This document shows, in pieces, positions 1 through 11,762 of a stretch of DNA of 64,000 nucleotides. The stretch's first letter is position 1. Each line of letters begins with the position of its first letter. The notes under the pieces were generated by a model. That model had not been told where the DNA came from. It saw nothing but the letters and a program-made list of their open reading frames with translations, and ran no database searches. The DNA lies in contig NC_044925.1 of NCBI RefSeq assembly GCF_003576645.1, forward strand, positions 2,683,878-2,747,877, read 5' to 3'. Source of the DNA: Ipomoea triloba. Taxonomy: Eukaryota; Streptophyta; Magnoliopsida; Solanales; Convolvulaceae. Position numbers and translations under genes: made by a program.

Positions 1-2950
1 TTTTTTTTTTAAAGCTCTTAATTAAACTTTATGCAAAAAAATAATTAGATCTTTAAAATTGTCAAGTTATTACAATTAAGTTAACTTTTTTGAAAAAATG
101 AAGTAAAACATGATGACGTGTTAATTTTTAATTAAAAAATAATTTTTATTTAAAAAATATAATGATCGATAATGATAAACCTTTGCTAGCACCTATTCAT
201 CTTCTCCCACGACTTTTGCCTTCTACATCCTGATTTGGACGAAGAAGCCGACATGGCTTCTTCAACTGTTTTTAGTTTTTATTGGTTTTAATTTGTAATA
301 TGTTTGTGACCTGTGAGTTGTAAGTTTGGTGAATGGGCAGTAAACAATTAATCTTTGGACTTTGGGCATTTATTTTGATTTATGGCTTTGGTGAATTGGC
401 AGTAAACACTTAATCGTATGTATGCAGTATGTTGTATGTATATGTAATTTTTGATTTTGAGTTTTGGCTTTTTGCAATGCACGGACTAAATATTTAAAAT
501 ATTAAAATTATGCTATGCTATTAAAAACTATAAATGTTACAGTATTAAATATCATATATAAAAATGAAATATGAGGTTCATTTATTTATATGGTTTTGTT
601 ATTTAATAAATATATTGATATTGATTTGTTATGATACAATTATGAACATATATATTTGCAATTAAATTAGGAATTGATATTTAATATAGATAAATACTAA
701 AAGTAATAAACTAAATTAAAAGTGTAATACTCCATTTTTATCTGTCTTATTTACTGTTTATTGGTCAAACCAATTCTTTCTTTTTTGTTTATTTTCTTTA
801 TTATGTTTCTTGTTTTTAATTAAATTTGATTTTTTTTTGCTTAACAGTACTTTTAGCGTAGTTTGTAAATATATAGATTTTGTATATTAATGTTAAACAT
901 AATATTATGAAAAGTTGAATTAAAAATAACTTCAGTCAAGTCTCGTTAACCGAACCAGACACATAAAATAGGACCGAGGGAGTACAAAGAAATTTATATT
1001 TTCAAATTTTTAAGAATTTGGTAAACAACATTAGTAGTTGAATTACAAATTTTAGAGTCACCACAAATCAAAATTTTGAGACCATGGGATTTCTAACTCT
1101 ATATGTAACAACATAAAATTGACCACAGAGAAAAAATTCTTTTCTCAATAGCAATCCAACATTGTGATAGTGTTTGTCATTGACTTTTATTGATAGTCCT
1201 TATATATGAAAGCATTACCAAAATTGTCTTCGTTAGAATTCAAATTAGAATTTCAGATCTAACATGGTCATAGTCATTCGAGGAATTAACACCTTAGTTT
1301 ATGCTTTGTTACCGGAGATTATTTTGGCCTCTAAACCATGTTTTGACAATTTGGTGACAACCAATTAATATAGTCTCATTGCATAAATCAAATCAGTGAT
1401 CTATATTTCTTAACAACATTACATTTGAACCAATCTTTAATATTGATGAATGATTACGTACACTCAAGGCTCGCAACCCATTTAGGAATTCAGGAGTGTG
1501 TACATTTGCAAGGATACCATTATTTGAATCATATTCAGAGACACTATCTCTAAGTTTAAATATGTCATACCTCCAACTACATTCAAGTCACTCATTTATT
1601 CATTTATAGAATTTACCACACTAAATGTTGGTGCTAGAATAGCCCGACTTTCAAGATATATAACTATGATCACAATTACAAATTATAAACATAGAAAATG
1701 TACTTTTTATAATTGTAACAATCTACCAGTGGAATGCATGCCATAATATTTAAATAATTTTATTGTTGATAGAGTTTTAAAAATAAATTAAACTAATAAA
1801 ATCAAACAAAAGTAAATACGCAATAAAATTGCATGTATTGTTTTTAACTATAATATATTAACACTGAAAGAAATTATATCTTTTTAAATAAACATATTAT
1901 GATCTTTTGTATTTATTAATTAATTTAAAACATTTCTATATTATTACAAACATAAAACTAAAAAAATTAAAAAGAATAATTATGTGTTAGGATTAATATT
2001 TATTACGTATATATTTATTGAAAATGAAATAATATATATTATTATATTTTTTATTATAAATACATAATATTTTATGTTTTAATAAGAATGAAAATACTAT
2101 TATAAATACAATCATACAATTTATAATTATGACTTAGTAGTATTCAATGAAATTTAGTAAACAATGAGTATGAAATTATATAAAATATTACACATAACAT
2201 ATACTGTTTTTTTTTTACATACATAAAAATAAAATTTCATAAAATTTAAATACATGTATTACATTATATGCCATAAGACAAAAAATATCCTAAATCTAAA
2301 AAAATCATTTACAATTTATATTTATTAAAAATTAAAACAACATGCATAATAAACAAACTACTAATAATCTAATTTGAATTTAAAATTATAAATTATTAAA
2401 AACTTTGTGTACATAGCATTTATAGAGTTACTGCAACGACAAGTTGAATCACTGAATCAAAATTTTATGTCATTTTAGACTACTAACTCTAGAAAACCCT
2501 TATAAAATTTTTCATGATTTGAAAAAATATTATTCAATAACATATCAAGTGGTTTAAAGTTTGTTGATAGCTATAACATACAAATTTAGAAAAATATAAC
2601 ACAACATTGATAGTGAAATTATTCTACCTGCATGATACATAACACACACACTATATATATAATTATTTTAAAAAATAATTGAAATTTAACCATATTTAAT
2701 ATGTTTAAACACACATTAAAAAACAATTATTTTTACAAATTTAAATTTGATGTATATAATAATAATCTTTATCCTCTTTTTTTTTTTTTTTAAATTACAA
2801 ACATTATATGTTAAGACCGAACTAATGCATGTTGAGAAAGAACTAACCAAGTCTGATATTTAATCCAACTCATTTTAGTAACCTGAACTATTCTAATATT
2901 TCAAATCTAACCCAAATATGATCCGACCCAACTAACCCAAACCCAACAAC
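1..2950. other. AT-rich intergenic region, no gene seen
   Basis: Very AT-rich sequence with stop codons in all frames. I see no conserved protein, tRNA or structured RNA. Around 2880-2960 there are degenerate short repeats of the ACCCAA type. Nothing functional can be supported. Confidence 0.6.
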
Positions 2951-2977
2951 CCGTAGTATAAATATTACAACCCACTC

Positions 2978-3420
2978 ATGTTAAACCCTAAACACATGTT
3001 CGTTCTTCCGCAGCCTTCCTCCGGTCCTCTTTCTCTACCTTCCACTCCTCATCTTATCTCTTGCAGCCACTCCAAATCCACCATTTCTGTTCTTCTGGCA
3101 CCCTTATATCCCACCAGCCACATTCATGGCCCACCTATCACCCTTACCCAGAAAAAGAACTTTACACAGTGCAGAGGACTGGGCTTCACTGCCTCATTTA
3201 CGTGTCGGTGCCCGCCGTGATTACCGATTAGTTCATCGGCCAATTGGGATTCCAGGAGAATGAATACGAATAAGGTAAGGAGCAAGAAGAAGCCCTCTAT
3301 TCGGTCGGTTTCGGTCGTTGGTGGAACAACCTTCGGTCGGTTTCGGTCGGTTACGATGGTAAAAAGGTGATGTCGGTTATTCGGTTATTCGGTCGGTTAT
3401 GTAACCGACCGAACGTTTGC
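2978..3420 (+). other. Short unrecognised ORF followed by CGGT-rich repeat
   Basis: An 80-codon frame (2978-3220) is rich in Ser, Pro and Leu and could resemble the start of a plastid-targeted protein, but I recognise no family and see no continuing exon. It is followed at about 3298-3412 by repeats of CGGTCGGTTTCGGT and TCGGTTATTCGG type, which usually mark repetitive DNA. A chance ORF or a captured gene fragment is as likely as a gene. Confidence 0.25.
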
Positions 3421-5758
3421 TAACCCCTATTCATAGTCTCTATTATATGTCTTGTGAGTTTTTTGAGTTTATATGCTTTTAGAGTTTGTACTATATCTTT
3501 TTCAATAACGGTTTCCTCTTCTTTTATCAATTTTATTAGAATCTTAGAATGCATATTTGAATTGGTAAATTTGTATGCTTAGTTCTGGTCTATTCAATAG
3601 ACTAATGTTTTTGTTTACTAATGGGATAACTATTGTTATATCAATAATGATGAATTAACTTCCATACGTTATATGTAAACTTTGGACTTGTGCATTAAAT
3701 TTGTATCAAGTATCATAGCATTATTGAAATTCATATATGAACTTTCACAATTAATTGTCTTTATTGTTGTTTGTTGTAGGGGTTTAAATTATTAAACAAA
3801 TGAGTAGTAGATAACTTGCTAAATATTTGCTGAGAAGCAAACTAAATTCCACCTAAATGGCTAAATGCGACATAAAAAATAAATAAGCATAAATGAATAT
3901 AAATATAAATAATTTTGTAAGAATAGAAATAAGTTTTTACAGTTAAAAGAGGTGTGCAAAGGTGTAATTTTTAACTCACAGTTTGAGAAGTGCGGCTATC
4001 GAAATTGACTCAAACAAATGAGCAACAGATCACCTGATCAATAACCTGTTTTGAAAAAAAAATTTATCAGGTAGGAAGATGAATACTATTTTTTTCCTGT
4101 ATGTATTAACCTTCAGCTCAAGTAAAGAGAGATTAAAAAAGCTGGAAATCTTTTGCTTTGTTTGAGCTATGGATATATGCGTAAAAAAGAGTTGATAATC
4201 TTTTGCTTTCTTTGAGGTGTGCGGATATACGTGTACTTTTACACGATTTTTTTTTAAAACATAGAGATTTTAAATAAGTTGTAAGCCATGTGCCCAAGTA
4301 AAAAAAAAGTGACAATCTTTTGCTTTCTTTGAGATGCATGTATATACGTGTACTTTATAATTAAATAAGAATATTTTTTTAAAACCATAAAGCTGCAAAC
4401 CATGTGTCCAATTCTATAAGTTGATTAAATAATTTTTTGTTATATTTTTAAAGCATGAAGTTGAACAATTTGTCAGGATTTGTTGTAAATTGTGTATATA
4501 TATGTGTGTCTTAAGTAATGATGTATATAATTATATATGTTTGTGGCTTAAGTAATGATACGACGAAGAACAAAGATGAAATATACATATCACAGCAAAA
4601 TATATAGATATATCAGCCTAACAATGAAAGTTCAGCAGTTTAGGAAATTACATGGATATCATTTGGTAAGATCTCATGTCCTTCAAAATTATTGTTTTCA
4701 TTTATTGTAGTATGGAAATTGTAAATTCGGAACTTAGCTTTTCATCATCAGTAAATCAGTAAAAAAGAAATACCTGAAATTCGTTGTAGTTTTTTTTTTT
4801 TTGCGTAGATGTGATTCCAGAATGGTTTTGTAAGATTTTTTTTTAGCAAAGGTCGTAAAAAATTTTGGTATGGAAATGGCGTTGTTACAATGGCCATTTA
4901 TATTGAATGTTTTTAAAACTGTTTTTGGCATTGATTTCAATGTTATTTTATATACCTTGTAAGTGCAGCATGAGTCACGTGGTACCACACCCTAAATGTC
5001 GATTTGTTCTTTAAGCATAGTGAATTTGGTTGTCCAATCCAATCACTCCTATCATTTTGTTTTTGTATTCACCAAATAACAGGTTTACGCGATCTTATCT
5101 TTCTCATTATTGATGGTGGCGGCTAACTATTCTGACACAACAAAAAAAAAATCCAATCACTTAATTTTTTATATATATTTATGGTCTTCTTAATCTTGTC
5201 ATTATTGTTTTTTTTTTTGTTATTTTTTATATATATTTATGGTCTTCTTAATCTTGTCATTATTTTTTTTTTTTTTGTTTTGTAGATCTTTTTTTTGTTT
5301 TGTAGATCTTGTTTATGTTGTGGTCTCCAACCCTTCTATTATTGCATTTTTTTGCATCTTGTTTTTGTTTTATCAGTATTGTCCATTGTTAATAATGCGT
5401 AATGAGTCATGCAGTAGTCTCCCACCCTTCTTTGTTTTATTCCCCATGACAACACATACACATACAAAAATTAATGGAGTTGGTTTGCTTAGTGGAGGAG
5501 TGGGTATGCATGTTAATAATATAATATTGAATCCTAAATTGTGTATACATAGCATGCGGATATAATATTCAAAGAAGGCCCATGCAAATAGTGTTAGAGT
5601 TGTATTTAAGCGGCCTGAATTTGGACGGCCGATCATCTGCAAGGGCAAATATGGCATTCTGTTTGCAAAGCACATTCGCAAAAGCACAAGGTACAAGAAA
5701 TTCCACTGGAAAAAGTCTTGGGCAAATTATAAGTGACTCTTTATATTATTTTAAGATG
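3421..5758. other. Intergenic region with local tandem repeats
   Basis: No supportable gene. A unit containing ATCTTTTGCTTTCTTTGAG recurs around 4140-4340. A T-rich unit of about 58 bp containing ATGGTCTTCTTAATCTTGTC is tandemly repeated at about 5166-5270, followed by a repeated TTTGTTTTGTAGATCTT. Small open frames here come from these repeats. Confidence 0.5.
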
Positions 5759-7325
5759 TAATGACTCGGATGTCAAAACTTCAAAAGCAATACGTTGTGG
5801 CAGACAGTGAGCTGTTAACGTGGCCACCACAAGACCTTCTATATTAGTTGAATTTGTTAGGTTTTTGGAATAGTAAAATTAAGGTTTAAATTTTTAATAA
5901 ATGTGTGGTGAATTTTTGAAGAAATTTTTCTCATGTAAATGTGGAGATTTTGGCAGAATAAGGTGAGGCTCACTGTCAGGAAAGAGCTGTACTTCACGTG
6001 TGTGAGGCGCAATTCTCACACCCAAACAGACACGTAAATTCATTTTTTTGATCGTTTTGATTTTGTTTTATTTTTCTTATTTTTTTCTTTTACTCATATT
6101 TTCTCTTTCCTAATCACACCTGTAAAATCTCCTCGAAAACCTAATACTATTGAGGAAGGCCTAATACTTTAAGCATTGTGGTCTCACATCTCAATAATCG
6201 ACGATTGAACGCGGGCAACAACAAAGGACAAAATAGGACATTCTCTGTTTGCAAAGAACAACTATAAATGCACATAATACAAATAATATCACCGGAAAAA
6301 GTCGTGGGCAAATATGACAGAGCTTTTATAAGATACATAGATTCATATTATTCTCTACACATAAGATTGATTTTTATTTGTTTCTATGACAATATATTTA
6401 AAAGTATATTTTTCATTCATTCAAAAATAATTTATTGCTATCTAAAACAATGTATACAATATTTTTTTTATTGATAATGTACCATTAATGTTTAATTTGT
6501 CATTATCATGTTTGGAATGATAATTGTATCATGTTGATTATATATATATATATATATATACCATTTAAAAATTAGAACTAATTAATTTATTGTTAAGCAT
6601 GTCATTTCGCGTAAAGCGCCTGCCTGTGACTAAGTATATACTCCGTATATTTGAAAAAGAAAAAAAAAAGATCAATGTTTGAACTTCGATAGGGACACCG
6701 GCGAGTGATAGACATGAGACTCAGAGACGGAAATGAGTAAGTTTTTGAAATTTTTATTTTTTATTTAAATTCATTAAAATAAATGAAAAATAACATTGTA
6801 ATGAGTGGCCGCCACATAAGCACTAATGAAAAGGATATGTTAATGTTGGTTTAATTTCAATTATTTTGAACTATTCAAAAACTTATTTGGATTGAATAGT
6901 TGTTTTTTCTAATAATTCGATGATCTATTTAAACATTAATAATGAATTGGTCAAATCAATTTCCAATTTTTATAATTCTCACATGAACCTCATATACATA
7001 TATGTGTGTTCACAATGTTGCCGCCATGTCACTGCATGGTTATGAAGAAGCGACACCCTGAGCGGTGCATATTCTCACATGAACCTCATATACATATGTG
7101 TGTTCACAATGTTGCCGCTATGTCACTGCATGGTTATGAAGAAGCGACACCCTGAGCGGTGCATATTTGCACCTTATTGGCAAATTGTTCTGTGGATTCA
7201 AGTCCACGTTACAAGGTGAACTCGCGTCTAAAATAACAATTTACATATTAAATGTTCATAATTCAAATTGTGAATATTCAGTATATAATTATGAACATTC
7301 AATATGTAAATAGACACGGGTCTAT
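5759..7325. repeat. Duplicated block A, copy 1 (mate at 43575-47342)
   Basis: From TAATGACTCGGATGTCAAAA onward this block matches 43575-47342 almost continuously, apart from insertions present only in the second copy. It holds no gene. It includes a TA microsatellite near 6537-6560 and a 96-bp tandem duplication at about 6975-7166 that is single in the other copy (about 47082-47177). Because this copy lacks the insertions it serves as the empty-site reference for a SINE, a PIF/Harbinger MITE and other insertions in copy 2. Confidence 0.85.
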
Positions 7326-7701
7326 GGTATAAAAAAAAAAAAACAACTCTTCAAAACATAGCTTGATAAATATACACAACTTGCAAATCATTTATATTAT
7401 AGACAAATTATTAAAACACACTTTCATAATTACAAATTCGTATAACAAAACTCAAGATATGTTTAGTTCACACCTTCACATCAAGCCGAAAAAATATATA
7501 AAGTAGTAGAGATTCAAATTGTAAAAGAGATAAACTTGATAATTTTTGCTCAAATGATCAAGTTGGTCGGACTGATAACTTCGTAACCATAAGGTTACCA
7601 CGACTTCCATCCAGTAGAAGCCGAGGCCTTACCTGAAAGCATGATGACATCACCATTTTGACACCTGATCGGCATGTGGAGTGTCACATATTTGACTCGA
7701 T

Positions 7702-8625
7702 CTATTCAACTTTGAGAAGCGGACAGTGGAAGATCTTCAAAGACTCCTGCAGCCTACTTAAGAGGTGATGTGGCACTGTCTTAAGTTTTTCGCAATGAAA
7801 TAGTAGCAACTCCCTGATGCATGGCATTATTATTATTGTTGCTTCTTCTTTCAAGTCTTCCCACTCCTCCCACTCGCAACACTGGTAGAACTCCAATTTC
7901 TTCAGCTTTGGAAACGCAACACCACCTACTTCTGTTACTCCCAAAAACTCTCTCCCTACATATCTTAGCTCTTTCATTCCGCCTATGAAAATAGTCTCCA
8001 GAAAAGGCAGTTTGCCTAATGGAGGCAAAGATGAACAATTGAAGCACCCAATGATTTTAAAAATCCGAAGATTAAGGAACAGTGTAATCCAGGAAGGGAA
8101 GTGGCTTCCTCCGAACGTAGTAAGTTCCAAGGTTTGCAGTTCCAGAGGTGGTTTCTGAGCATCTATTCCCACACTGACTCCCGGACAGCTGACGATCTTC
8201 AAAGACTCCTGCAGCCTACTTAAGAGGTGATGTGGCACTGTCTTAAGTTTCCTGCAATCAGATAGTACCAACTCCCTGATGCATGGCATTATTATTATTG
8301 TTGCTTCTTCTTTCAAGTCTTCCCACTCCTCCCACTCGTTACACTCGTAGAACTGCAATGTCTTCAGCTTTGGAAAAGCAACACCACCTACTTCTACTAC
8401 TCCCAAAAACTCACTCCCTACATATCTTAGCTCTTTCATTCCCGCTATCAAAAGAGTCTCCAGAGAAGGCAGTTTGCCTAATGGAGGCAAAGATGAACAA
8501 TTTACCCAATTCCAGATTTCAAGATTCCGTAGATTATCAAGGGACAGTAAAATCCAGGAAGGGAGGTGGATTCCTCCGTACCCAATAAGTTCCAAGGTTT
8601 GCAGTTCCGGAGGTGGTTTCAGAGC
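7702..8625 (-). repeat. In-gene tandem duplication of the C-terminal LRR module (~465 bp)
   Basis: The last two modules of CNL 1 each run through LQTLEL, SSLPPLGKLP, AFPKLK, EWEEWEDLKEEATIIIMP and KLKTVPHHLLSRL. The period is about 155 residues. The same duplication is present in CNL 2, so it predates the locus duplication. Confidence 0.85.
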
Positions 8626-11280
8626 TTCCATCACATCTATTCCCACATCGACTCCATCACTGAAATTCAAACACAATTCTTTGATGTGCTTCTTGTTTCT
8701 CAATTCTGCTTTCTCTGCTTCCTCCACATCTGCTGCGTTATTCAGATCGCACAAAAAAAATATGGACAGATTCCCTTTGAGTTGGTTCAGCTTCTCCATG
8801 TATCCCAACTTACTTGACTCTTTCCCCACCTTAAACCCACTTAAACTACAAAGCTGAGTTAGCTTTGCGATACCTGGGGGCATCATCTCCAGCCTATTGC
8901 TGCCTCTGATTTTAAGGTGTCTCAAGTTTATCAAATTTCCAATCCCTTCAGGTAGTCTAGAAAAATACTCACATCTTCTGAGAACTAAAGTTTGCAAGTT
9001 CTCCAAAGAACAAATTGTATCGGGCAACGTCTCTACTTCGCTACAACTTAAATTAATGTACCTTAGTTGACGCAAATTTCCAATACCATCTGGCAGTCTA
9101 GAAAATTGCTTACAACCTTCAAGATCTAAAGTTTGCAAGTTCTCCAAAGAACAAATTGTATCGGGCAACGTCTTAACTTTGCTCCAACTTAAATCAATGT
9201 ACCTTAGTTGACGCAAATTTCCAATCCCATCTGGCAGTCTAGAAAATTGCTCACAACCTTTAAGATCTAAAGTTTGCAAGTTCTCCAAAGAACAAATTGT
9301 ATCGGGCAACGTCTCTAGTTCGCTCCAAGTTAAATCAATGTACCTTAGTTGACGCAAATTTCCAATCCCATCTGGCAGTCTTGAAAAATTCCCACATCTT
9401 TTAAGATCTAAAGTTTGCAAGTTATATAAAGAACAAACTGCATCTGGTAACTCATTTACAACACTCGCACTTAGATCAATGTACCTTAGATGAATCAAAT
9501 TTCCTATCTTCTTTGGGAGTTTTTCCAATTCACAACCATGCAAACTTAATACTCTCACAGATTTCAGACCATTAAACAAATCAAGAGTAAGTTGTGCAGG
9601 AGAAAGGTCTTTAGCAAAAAAGCTACGAAGTTTTCCAATATCACAAATGGAAGGGAGATTCATATTCCTACCAGTGTCCTGCCATGACTGAAGATGACGT
9701 AGATTTTTAAATCCAACCTTATCCTCATGCTGGTCAATATTGTAGCATTCATTTCTAGTAAGAAACTGGGCAAAATCATGCACTATGTCATGCATTTTGC
9801 AAGATTTGATAATGTTGGAATCCATGTCATCTTTCTTCAAATCTTGGAAGAAAGAGCGCATTGCTAAACCCCGAAATAACTCCCTGCCTTTTGATTCCAT
9901 CGTCACATAACCTTGTGCCATCCAAATTCTGATGAGCATATCTACCTTCATTTTATAATCTTTGGGAAAGACAGCACAGTATGAGAAACATTGCTTCATG
10001 TTTGGGGTCAAATCATTGTAGCTTAGATACAAATGAGGGAAGAGTTCTGTTACCACTTCATCCGACTCCCAAATTTTATTGTCTAAAACATTTTGCCAAT
10101 CATCTCTAGTGTGTTTGAAACATAGCAGGCTTCCCATGACCTTAACAGCAAGTGGCAATCCTTTGCACTTTTGAGCAATTTTGTGACCAATATCTTTCAG
10201 TTTCTCACAATCCTCTTCGCTTCTCCCAGAAAATGCTATCCTGCTAAACAACAACCAAGCTTCGGAGTCAGATATTAGATCCAACTGATGCAGATACACA
10301 CTTCCCATCATTTTAGCAACCCTCTCTTTCCTAGAGGTCACCAAGATTCTGCTCCCGGGGAGTCCATCCTTGAGAGAGTTCTTCAATGGCTCCCACTTCG
10401 CAGACTGCTCTGTCCACACATCATCCATCACAAGTAGGAACCTTTTCCCAGACAAAGTGCTTTTGATCTTTTCCAGTAAGAGTTGGAGTTGGGACAGATC
10501 CGTGGAGCTTTTAGTGATTGACTCAACAATGGCTTTTGCAATCTTGATCTGGTCAAAGGGGTCGGAAACACAAATCCACACCCTTTCATCCCCAAAATGA
10601 GTCTTGATCTGTTCATCCTCAAAGACTAGTTGAGCAAGGGTAGTTTTCCCTATCCCTCCCGTGCCCACTATGGAAATCACATGAGGCCCATTTCTTGCTT
10701 CTTCTTCTCCAGGATTCTCCAGTAACTTGCTTATTAAAGCACTGGCATCGGATTTCCTACCTTGAATATGTGACGCATCCACATCAAACGCAGTGGTGAC
10801 TCGCATCAATTCCTGATCAGAGTGTGATGCTGCAGAAGTGTGTGTTATAGATGCATAATCAAATCTGAACTGATCTTTCTCTTTCGTAATCCGATCAAGT
10901 GTTGAATCAAGCTCCTTTATTTTCTTGGCGATGTCTCGATGCATAACAAACCTTTTGAATTTGGAACGCGAAGGCAGGAAAGAGCTGCGACTTGCCTCGG
11001 GGCTCTCGATCTGTTGTCTCAGAGTTCTGGTTCTCCACTCATCCAGAACATCGTCCACTTGGTAGCAGAAGTCTTGGATATTTTGGATCCAGAGCTTGAT
11101 GCCCTTATCCTTAAAGCTTCTCTTCTCTGCATCATCCAATACCTCCCTGATATTCTCGAGCTTTGATGAGAGGTTTGCGATCTCCTTCTCCACACCCAAA
11201 GCTCTTTTTAGCTCCTGGGCTTGGTGCTTCAGGATGTTGATCAGCTGCTCGACAACAGTGGAGATGAGAGCGTCGGCCAT
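7702..11280 (-). CDS. CC-NB-ARC-LRR (CNL) disease resistance protein, RGA-like, copy 1
   Basis: This is an intracellular immune receptor that would sense pathogen effectors and act as an ADP/ATP-switched NB-ARC NTPase. The single uninterrupted frame encodes 1192 residues. In order there is an Rx-type coiled-coil domain (about 1-130, with QVDDVLDEW at 74-82 in the EDVID position), the P-loop GTGGIGKTT (206-214), RNBS-A ending WICVSD, kinase-2 LLVMDDVW (282-289), RNBS-B GSRILVTSR, GLPLA (374-378), RNBS-D CFSYCAVFPKDY (431-442) and MHD (496-498). LRRs then run from about residue 560 to the end. Two internal duplications are visible: a 47-residue two-LRR unit around IGNLRQLRYI, and a C-terminal module of about 155 residues present twice. 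All NB-ARC motifs are intact, so it is probably functional. The start MADALIS is usual for the family and no intron is needed. It lies head-to-head with the RLK remnant downstream on the plus strand. Confidence 0.95.
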   Translation of the reverse strand: MADALISTVVEQLINILKHQAQELKRALGVEKEIANLSSKLENIREVLDDAEKRSFKDKGIKLWIQNIQDFCYQVDDVLDEWRTRTLRQQIESPEASRSSFLPSRSKFKRFVMHRDIAKKIKELDSTLDRITKEKDQFRFDYASITHTSAASHSDQELMRVTTAFDVDASHIQGRKSDASALISKLLENPGEEEARNGPHVISIVGTGGIGKTTLAQLVFEDEQIKTHFGDERVWICVSDPFDQIKIAKAIVESITKSSTDLSQLQLLLEKIKSTLSGKRFLLVMDDVWTEQSAKWEPLKNSLKDGLPGSRILVTSRKERVAKMMGSVYLHQLDLISDSEAWLLFSRIAFSGRSEEDCEKLKDIGHKIAQKCKGLPLAVKVMGSLLCFKHTRDDWQNVLDNKIWESDEVVTELFPHLYLSYNDLTPNMKQCFSYCAVFPKDYKMKVDMLIRIWMAQGYVTMESKGRELFRGLAMRSFFQDLKKDDMDSNIIKSCKMHDIVHDFAQFLTRNECYNIDQHEDKVGFKNLRHLQSWQDTGRNMNLPSICDIGKLRSFFAKDLSPAQLTLDLFNGLKSVRVLSLHGCELEKLPKKIGNLIHLRYIDLSASVVNELPDAVCSLYNLQTLDLKRCGNFSRLPDGIGNLRQLRYIDLTWSELETLPDTICSLENLQTLDLKGCEQFSRLPDGIGNLRQLRYIDLSWSKVKTLPDTICSLENLQTLDLEGCKQFSRLPDGIGNLRQLRYINLSCSEVETLPDTICSLENLQTLVLRRCEYFSRLPEGIGNLINLRHLKIRGSNRLEMMPPGIAKLTQLCSLSGFKVGKESSKLGYMEKLNQLKGNLSIFFLCDLNNAADVEEAEKAELRNKKHIKELCLNFSDGVDVGIDVMEALKPPPELQTLELIGYGGIHLPSWILLSLDNLRNLEIWNWVNCSSLPPLGKLPSLETLLIAGMKELRYVGSEFLGVVEVGGVAFPKLKTLQFYECNEWEEWEDLKEEATIIIMPCIRELVLSDCRKLKTVPHHLLSRLQESLKIVSCPGVSVGIDAQKPPLELQTLELTTFGGSHFPSWITLFLNLRIFKIIGCFNCSSLPPLGKLPFLETIFIGGMKELRYVGREFLGVTEVGGVAFPKLKKLEFYQCCEWEEWEDLKEEATIIIMPCIRELLLFHCEKLKTVPHHLLSRLQESLKIFHCPLLKVE
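8995..9420 (-). repeat. In-gene tandem LRR repeat, 141-bp unit
   Basis: Within CNL copy 1 a 47-codon unit, which spans two LRRs and contains TLPDTICSLENLQTLDL, occurs three times in direct succession. The paralogous CNL has only two. The units differ mainly at the presumed solvent-exposed positions (for example SWSKVK versus TWSELE versus SCSEVE), the pattern expected of ligand-recognition surfaces. Confidence 0.8.
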
Positions 11281-11590
11281 GGTCGTTGACTCTGTAGTTG
11301 AAAGGTACTTTGAGAGATGATAAGGTTTGCAAATTTTGGTAACTAAAAAATATAGGTTATTATACAGACCAACAAAATTTGGTTAATTATTTTTTAATTA
11401 AAATATTTTAGTTGGAATAGTGTTTAAGAATTTAAATTATTGATTAAATCTGTTTGAAAATTTGATTAACTAATATATAGTCCGTGTATATAGCCAAGGC
11501 TGATTCTGTGAGTATGGGACCTAAAAAGAAGGAAAGATTTGAATGCTTGATGGGACTACTCACTGTAAGAGCATAGGATCTTTTTCCTCA

Positions 11591-11762
11591 GTTTTTTTTT
11601 TTTTTTTTTCCGACATTATCATTTACTATTTAACTTAATCTCAAACATGTACCTCATCCATCATTTACTATTTAACTTAATCTCAAAAATCATTCTCCAT
11701 ATTAATTTTAAGTTTTTTCTCAATTTTATATGCACTGAACATTTTACTCCACTATATTTTAC
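11591..11762. other. Intergenic spacer between block B and the foldback element
   Basis: T-rich sequence in which TCATTTACTATTTAACTTAATCTC occurs twice in a short direct repeat at about 11625-11690 (only the first part is quoted as a motif). No gene is seen. Confidence 0.4.

Larger units (their letters stand above)
7350..11590. repeat. Duplicated block B, copy 1, containing CNL gene 1 (mate about 34857-38895)
   Basis: The similarity to 34857-38895 begins downstream of the gene (CATAGCTTGATAAATATACA). It runs through the entire CNL coding region and continues past its start into the 5' flank, where GAGTATGGGACCTAAAAAG occurs in both copies. So the unit duplicated was a whole gene with about 300 bp of flank on each side, which is a DNA-level segmental duplication and not a retrocopy. 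Confidence 0.9.

Noticed and set aside
8283..8857. Plus-strand frames inside the CNL gene (and their twins at 35294-36331)
   Set aside because: Antisense shadows of the conserved LRR coding sequence, duplicated along with it.
10370..11320. Plus-strand frames opposite the CNL NB-ARC and CC region
   Set aside because: Shadows of the coding strand; no domain of their own.
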